Source: Pontibacter chinhatensis (GTDB lineage: Bacteria > Bacteroidota > Bacteroidia > Cytophagales > Hymenobacteraceae). From it: a DNA stretch of 64,000 nucleotides. Positions within the stretch are counted from its first letter, which is position 1, and every line of letters starts with the position of its first letter. A program made the translations under genes and the position numbers. The notes under the pieces were generated by a model. The model searched no databases. It was not told the origin of the DNA and was given only the letters and a program-made list of their open reading frames with translations. Below, piece after piece: positions 60,040 to 64,000 of this stretch. The DNA is taken from NCBI RefSeq assembly GCF_900113285.1, contig NZ_FOOT01000005.1:248001-312000 (forward strand). Direction: 5' to 3'.

Positions 60040-60658
60040 GCTGCCCTGTGCCTACTTGCCTTGTCGGATTTGCAGCCCAACTGGCTTGAAAAACCATACT
60101 TTTATACTTGTGGATTTATACTTTCATAGCCGCAGCTTCCTTCCACTTGAACCAAGCTACCCTTTCTAGCTGCCGTTTATCTTCCAGCCTTACATGAGCT
60201 ATCGTTTCATCTCTAGCTTTGGTGCTCTCAAGCCCGAGAGGGCTCGCCTTCGGGCATCGCGCGGTGTACATTTCCTTTGCTACCCTGCGGTCGCAATTTC
60301 GCTGAAGCGAAACCGGAAATCTAGAAGGCGCTCCACCCAAAGGCTGGGAAGCATTCGATAGCCATGGCCATTACTGTCATCTCGACCTTCGGGAGAGATC
60401 TGAAGAGAATTCTCGGTAGATCTCTTACAGCTACGCTGGCTCTTATCGGCTCTCGCCTCAAGAGTACTCGAGATAAAAGAGAGAGAAGTAAGTATAAATT
60501 CCCCTCCTTGGAGGGGTAGGGGTAGATTTATACTTTGTAGGGACAGGTCACGACCTGTCCGCGCGAGGACTGAGGCTATAGAACTTTTACCTTAGCCCAG
60601 GTAACTACAGAACTCCCCTCCTTGGCCAAGGAGGGGTAGGGGTGGTTGGACCCGGTAA
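60040..60658. repeat. Composite intergenic repeat, copy 8 (A-B-D-F-C)
   Basis: Fills most of the 829-base gap 59877-60705. A partial A unit is at about 60048-60105. B is about 60122-60365 with the variant hairpin agcccgagagggctcg at 60231-60246 and the stem tttcgc-ttca...gcgaaa (tttcgctgaagcgaaa) at about 60296-60311. D, long class, spans 60375-60478, its right end decayed to tcgagataaaa. F (GGACAGGTCACGACCTGTCC, one mismatch from palindrome) is at 60541-60560. C is at about 60602-60656 (cctccttggccaaggagg then ggttggacccggt). Confidence 0.8.
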
Positions 60659-60705
60659 TATAAAAGCCCCCTTGTTTCAAGAAGATGGCCGAAAATAACC
60701 AACCA

Positions 60706-61356
60706 TCACCCCAACGCCTTTATACCAGCCTCCATGTGCTGCAGGAAGAGGTGAATATGGTAGCCGTCGGCCAGGGCGTGGTGTACCCGCACGCTCAGCG
60801 GCAGCAGTGCCTTTTCACCCTGCATCTCCAGCTTTCCGAAGGCCAGTTTGGGGATGGCGTCGTTTGAATCACCGATGTGGGCGTGTTCCATGCCATTATA
60901 CTTGAACCAGGGCAGTGTGGTGGCATGCAGCAGGTCAGGGCCGTTGTAACCGTAAAACAGGCGGTTGCTCTTTTTTACCTCCTCCACAATCGCTGCGCTG
61001 TTGTGGCAGAAAGTATGGAGGTCAGGGTGGTGGGGCAGGTGCACAAAGGCAACCGTTTTTTTATCCGTCAGCATGGTGGTGGAAATATCCACAGCCTCAT
61101 ACTTTACTACTTCGTCTCCCTCCAGGCGCAGCAGGAAATTTTCTGTTTTCCGGGCGGCTTCGGTGGCAGCATGCATGTAAGCTAGGAAAACCGACAGCTT
61201 GTGCTGTTTGCAGTAGCGGTAGAGATTGGTGACTTCTATCTCGGTGTGGACATTGAAGAAGGGATTGGCGAAAGTCCTGAAAAAATGAAAGTGTTCTTCC
61301 CGTTCCCAGCCCTTTACCTCGAACCGTGTTTTAGGAAATCGTGTGTGCGTGTTCAT
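60706..61356 (-). CDS. Chloramphenicol-acetyltransferase-like protein (CAT fold)
   Basis: A 216-residue acyltransferase with the CAT signature VRVHHALADGYHIHLF; the catalytic His is the first of the HHALADG motif. Further CAT features are WEREEHFHFFRTFANPFFNV near the start and LHATTLPWFKY, like the CAT core strand region. The length fits CatA trimers. I start at ATG 61356 (MNTHTRFPKTRFEVKG) rather than the upstream TTG. A -7 box is at 61377-61384. Chromosomal CAT-like proteins in Bacteroidota often have unknown native substrates, so drug resistance should not be assumed. Confidence 0.88.
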   Translation of the reverse strand: MNTHTRFPKTRFEVKGWEREEHFHFFRTFANPFFNVHTEIEVTNLYRYCKQHKLSVFLAYMHAATEAARKTENFLLRLEGDEVVKYEAVDISTTMLTDKKTVAFVHLPHHPDLHTFCHNSAAIVEEVKKSNRLFYGYNGPDLLHATTLPWFKYNGMEHAHIGDSNDAIPKLAFGKLEMQGEKALLPLSVRVHHALADGYHIHLFLQHMEAGIKALG

Positions 61357-61376
61357 GTAATCTTGCAATGAGGTTG

Positions 61377-61384
61377 CAAAGGTA
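61377..61384 (-). promoter_or_regulatory. -7 promoter box for the CAT-like gene
   Basis: Minus strand TACCTTTGC, exact TAnnTTTG, 21 bases before ATG 61356. Confidence 0.5.
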
Positions 61385-61414
61385 CGACTTCCCCGGGAAG
61401 GGACAGTGGTTCTT

Positions 61415-62071
61415 TTATGGGATAATCTTGAAGCCTACCCCCAGCAGCCCGTGCAGGGCCACATTGGAGAGGCGGGCTTCGCCGTTGGCTACGGGTACTT
61501 CCACGTAGGAGGCCATTACGCGTCCCTCGCCAAGTATAAACCAGCGGTCGGCAAAGTAGTAGCGTTTGGCCACAGCAGCTTCTACCAGGGGGCCGGAAAT
61601 ATAGTAACCTTTGTTGAAGATGCCCCTGTTTTCAGGATAGGGGATGCCGCGAATGGTGGATTCCGGATGCGTGATGACTATGCCGGCCCCGGCGGAGAGG
61701 GCCAGGCCATGCACCAGCCAGAGGCGGTTCAGGGTAAGCAGGTTGTACCCATCGGTAATGGAAAAGCGTTGCACCTCTGGCGGGAGGTTGTCAAGGATAA
61801 GCTTGTGATGGGTAAACTTGAACTCCCAGCCCCTGTCGTTTTGCCAGGTGCTCACCCGGATATCGTAGTACACCGGCGGGTGGAAGGGTTCGGTTCTATA
61901 CTTGGCGTCTACCTCCAGGTCTGCCAGGTCGTTTTGCTCGATGTGCAACGGAGTCCGGAAGTTGTGGGCGGCACCGCCTGCCACCGCTACTTCCCAACTT
62001 CTGCCTTGCCCTAGGCCCGCCAAAGGCAGGCTCAAAAGTATAAACACTAGCCACAACTCATACTTTCCCAT
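61415..62071 (-). CDS. Exported beta-rich protein, probable outer-membrane barrel
   Basis: A 218-residue protein with a signal peptide (about 1-20, ending GLGQG) and alternating hydrophobic strands (WEVAVAGGAAHNF, GWEFKFTHHKLIL, RLWLVHGLALSAGAGIVI, ALHGLLGVGFKI), consistent with an eight-stranded outer-membrane barrel. The C-terminal residue pattern GVGFKIIP is close to a barrel end. No family is recognised. It sits 54 bases downstream of nuoN on the same strand, so it may be read from that operon. Confidence 0.7.
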   Translation of the reverse strand: MGKYELWLVFILLSLPLAGLGQGRSWEVAVAGGAAHNFRTPLHIEQNDLADLEVDAKYRTEPFHPPVYYDIRVSTWQNDRGWEFKFTHHKLILDNLPPEVQRFSITDGYNLLTLNRLWLVHGLALSAGAGIVITHPESTIRGIPYPENRGIFNKGYYISGPLVEAAVAKRYYFADRWFILGEGRVMASYVEVPVANGEARLSNVALHGLLGVGFKIIP

Positions 62072-62125
62072 CGTCCCACGTACCTCCTGCTTATACTTAC
62101 TGCAGGTTTTGGGCAGATGTTGTGG

Positions 62126-63586
62126 TTACCTGCCCGCCATGACGGGAGCGGAGGCGAATACCTGCTGAATGACTTCGACCAGGGCAGCCGGGTATACGCC
62201 CACCAGCACGAGCAGCAGCGTCAGCACAGCCAGCGTGCCCACACTAGCCAGGTAAATAGAGGGGCGCAGGCGCGGTCGTGGCTCCGCCTCCGCCTCGGGT
62301 TGCTGAAACATCACCGCCACTATCTTAATATAATAGTATAAACCCACCACGCTGTTAAGCACGAGCATGGCCACGAGCAGCCAAAGCTGTGTGTTCACCC
62401 CGGCAGCCAGCACATAAAACTTGCCCACAAAACCGGCGGTAAGCGGAATGCCCGCCAGCGAGAGCAGCATGGCCGTAAAGGCAGTGGCGGTCCAGGGGCG
62501 GCGCCAAAGCAGGCCTCGATAATCCTCGAGCAGTTCCGCGTCCCGCTCGGTATCCGATAGCATCGCTACCACCCCGAAAGCACCAACCGTGGTGATAAAG
62601 TAAGCTACCAGGTAAAAAGTAACAGCCTCTACACCCAGCCGGTCGCCAGCCAGAAAAGCCACCATCAGGTAACCCAGGTGCGAAATAGAAGAGTAGGCCA
62701 GGATGCGTTTCACGTTCGTCTGCAGCAGTGCCAGCAGGTTACCGGCAATCATGGAAGCAATCGCGACAATCGAGAAAATGGTGATGAGGGTAGGGTAGCG
62801 GAAGCCGTCCACCTCCATAAAAAAGCGAATCAGAAGGCCCAGCACGCCTCCCTTGGAAACAGTGGCGATAAAGGCCGTCACCGGGGCAGGCGCACCTTCA
62901 TACACATCGGGCGTCCACATATGGAACGGCACCACGCTCAGCTTAAAACCAATGCCGATAATCATCATGCCGAAGCCGGTGAGTAGCAAGAGCGGGAGTT
63001 CCTGAAAGTCCTTCATGGCTGTGGCGATGCCGGCAAAGGTCATGGTGCCGGTGCTGTAGTAGACCAAGGCCATGCCGAAGAGCAAAAAGGCTGAGGAAAA
63101 AGCAGCCAGGATGAGGTACTTGATGCCGGCCTCGTCGGAGCGCTCGCGGGTGCGCAGGTAGGAAATGAGTGAGTATAAGGCTACGCTCAGCACCTCCAGG
63201 CCCAAAAACAGCGAGGCAAAATGGGTGCTGATGACCAAGGTACAGGCTCCTAAAGTGGATAGTATCAACAGGATGTAATACTCCTCCTTCTGCTCCTCTC
63301 GCTGCTCAAAGTAAGCATATGAGAGCATGCTGATGACCAGCGCCGTCGCCAGAATCAACCCGATGTAGAACACACCAAAGCCATCGATAACGAACAGCGG
63401 CTCTATGGCATGGGCAGTAATGCCCCGCAGCTCAAACAGCGACAAAAAGGCCGCCACAAACGACACTGCTGTGATGACATAAATGATTTTGTGATTCCGC
63501 CAGGCCGCCACCACCAGCATGTTGAGAAGTGCAGCCAGGGTAAGTATAAGCAGCGGCATCAGGTGCAGGAAGTCTGTTTGGGTCAT
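62126..63586 (-). CDS. nuoN: NADH-quinone oxidoreductase subunit N (complex I)
   Basis: A 486-residue antiporter-like membrane subunit of complex I, with about 14 helices. Conserved proton-channel features include the helix 5 Glu in LFLGLEVLSVALYSL, the broken-helix region ILAYSSISHLGYLMVA with the central Lys (NVKRILAYSS), and LSLAGIPLTAGFVGKFYVL. The length fits NuoN. It lies downstream of nuoM (stop at 63792) as in standard nuo operons (nuoL-M-N), separated by a 205-base gap that contains a repeat unit. It moves protons across the inner membrane as quinone is reduced. Confidence 0.94.
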   Translation of the reverse strand: MTQTDFLHLMPLLILTLAALLNMLVVAAWRNHKIIYVITAVSFVAAFLSLFELRGITAHAIEPLFVIDGFGVFYIGLILATALVISMLSYAYFEQREEQKEEYYILLILSTLGACTLVISTHFASLFLGLEVLSVALYSLISYLRTRERSDEAGIKYLILAAFSSAFLLFGMALVYYSTGTMTFAGIATAMKDFQELPLLLLTGFGMMIIGIGFKLSVVPFHMWTPDVYEGAPAPVTAFIATVSKGGVLGLLIRFFMEVDGFRYPTLITIFSIVAIASMIAGNLLALLQTNVKRILAYSSISHLGYLMVAFLAGDRLGVEAVTFYLVAYFITTVGAFGVVAMLSDTERDAELLEDYRGLLWRRPWTATAFTAMLLSLAGIPLTAGFVGKFYVLAAGVNTQLWLLVAMLVLNSVVGLYYYIKIVAVMFQQPEAEAEPRPRLRPSIYLASVGTLAVLTLLLVLVGVYPAALVEVIQQVFASAPVMAGR

Positions 63587-63648
63587 GGCGTTATTTGATT
63601 TGAAGATTAGGAAATTCGCAAATGCTTATACTTTCACTGGCACTTATT

Positions 63649-63812
63649 ATGGCGCGAGCGTCCTCGCTCGTGTCGAAGTATAATTTGGGCCTCCGGCCCA
63701 ATCGAATTACAAATCCGACATTATAGTGAGGCACACGTTACAAACCCGCGCCAACAAGGTTTTTTATTAACTTATCATCCCCCTACCCCCTTCAAAGGGG
63801 GACTTTTGTTTT
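63649..63812. repeat. Inverted pair of module A plus C-like hairpin (partial copy 9)
   Basis: tggcgcgagcg...cgctcgtg at about 63650-63673, gggcctccggccc at about 63688-63700, ccgcgcca at about 63746-63753. Together they form an inverted pair of module A ends. A hairpin of cccccttcaaaggggg follows at about 63785-63800. The right part overlaps the 3' end of nuoM, providing its final codons and stop. No B, D or full C module is present. Confidence 0.7.
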
Positions 63813-64000
63813 ACCTCTCTCAACCTGTTTTTCAGTTGGTTTAACAGTCGCTTCTTCCACCACCGCAACTTTCTCTTTCACTTCTGCCTCCCGGTAGGCC
63901 TGCAGTTGCTGTTTTATACTTGGCTGGACAGTGTCCAATACCGGTTGCGGGTAGAGGCCGAGCCAAAGTATAAGTGCTATCATCGGCACGGCAATCAGCA
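63792..64000 (-). CDS. nuoM: NADH-quinone oxidoreductase subunit M, C-terminal part (truncated by window)
   Basis: The last 69 residues of a protein whose 5' end lies beyond the window. It reads as the final membrane helix (LIAVPMIALILWLGLYPQPVLDTV) and a charged, Glu/Lys/Val-rich tail, fitting NuoM, whose C-terminal helix has the pattern LxWLGxYP. The following gene is nuoN, as expected. The last codons, Lys-Val-Pro-Leu-stop (aaagtcccccttTGA on the minus strand), lie inside a C-like repeat hairpin, so the tail has apparently been altered by repeat insertion. Confidence 0.75.
   Translation of the reverse strand, partial: LIAVPMIALILWLGLYPQPVLDTVQPSIKQQLQAYREAEVKEKVAVVEEATVKPTEKQVERGKTKVPL

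Noticed and set aside
60706..61356. Chloramphenicol resistance gene as an acquired element
   Set aside because: The gene has normal composition, its own host-type promoter box and no mobile context, so a native CAT-like acyltransferase is more likely.
1..64000. tRNA, rRNA, riboswitch, insertion sequence, prophage or secretion-system cluster
   Set aside because: I looked for cloverleaf ends, conserved rRNA segments, transposase motifs and phage genes and found none that could be supported.

Overview
The window is a gene-rich stretch of chromosome from a Bacteroidota bacterium. The gene complement (type IX secretion sorting domain, TonB-dependent receptor, HYC_CC_PP and DUF3347 copper proteins, -7 promoter boxes of the form TAnnTTTG, no Shine-Dalgarno pattern at most starts) and moderately high GC suggest a Cytophagales member near Pontibacter/Hymenobacter. 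The genus is an inference. I see no rRNA, tRNA, CRISPR array, transposase or prophage.

Layout. 0.7-7.3 kb (minus): a MacAB/TolC-like exporter made of an HlyD adaptor, a TolC channel, an ABC ATPase and two FtsX/MacB-type permeases. 7.5-9.3 kb: an AT-rich orphan gene with a PD-(D/E)XK nuclease motif, probably acquired. 9.4-15.6 kb (plus): SDR protein, Xaa-Pro aminopeptidase, GNAT acetyltransferase, and an overlapping pair of a DEDDh exonuclease and a cNMP/CBS/nucleotidyltransferase protein. 15.6-24.6 kb: T9SS-secreted repeat protein, AEC transporter, zinc-ribbon protein, HemJ and HemN (haem synthesis), a D-threonine-aldolase-like enzyme and a GH25 muramidase. 25.6-31.8 kb: disordered Gly/Ser/Tyr protein, cellulose-synthase-like glycosyltransferase facing a glycosidase lipoprotein, nucleotidyltransferase and metallophosphoesterase. 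31.9-38.7 kb: a carrier-protein-like gene lacking the phosphopantetheine serine, then an RND multidrug pump (permease, adaptor, TolC) with a GbsR/MarR-type regulator and two matching candidate operators. 38.9-48.9 kb: glucan phosphorylase, PepD, ferredoxin/NADPH-type reductase, GH30 lipoprotein, TonB-dependent receptor. 50.1-58.9 kb: a Cus-type copper efflux operon with accessory metal-binding lipoproteins. 59.1-64 kb: DUF2231 membrane protein, small lipoprotein, CAT-like acetyltransferase, outer-membrane protein, NuoN and the 3' end of NuoM.

Two features dominate the non-coding DNA. First, the heptamer AAGTATA/TATACTT (half of the palindrome AAGTATACTT) recurs at very high density between genes and inside genes, where it often appears as the codon pair AGT-ATA (Ser-Ile). 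Second, eight intergenic blocks of about 0.5-0.8 kb are copies of one non-coding composite element. Its modules (A three-hairpin palindromes, B about 240 bp structured core, D terminal-inverted-repeat unit, C GC-rich tail ending near ggttggacccggt) keep the same order and relative orientation. Stem sequences differ between copies but stay complementary, which points to selection on structure. These two features are the best candidates here for something undescribed.

All family assignments come from reading motifs by eye; no database search was possible. Motif counts are by eye.
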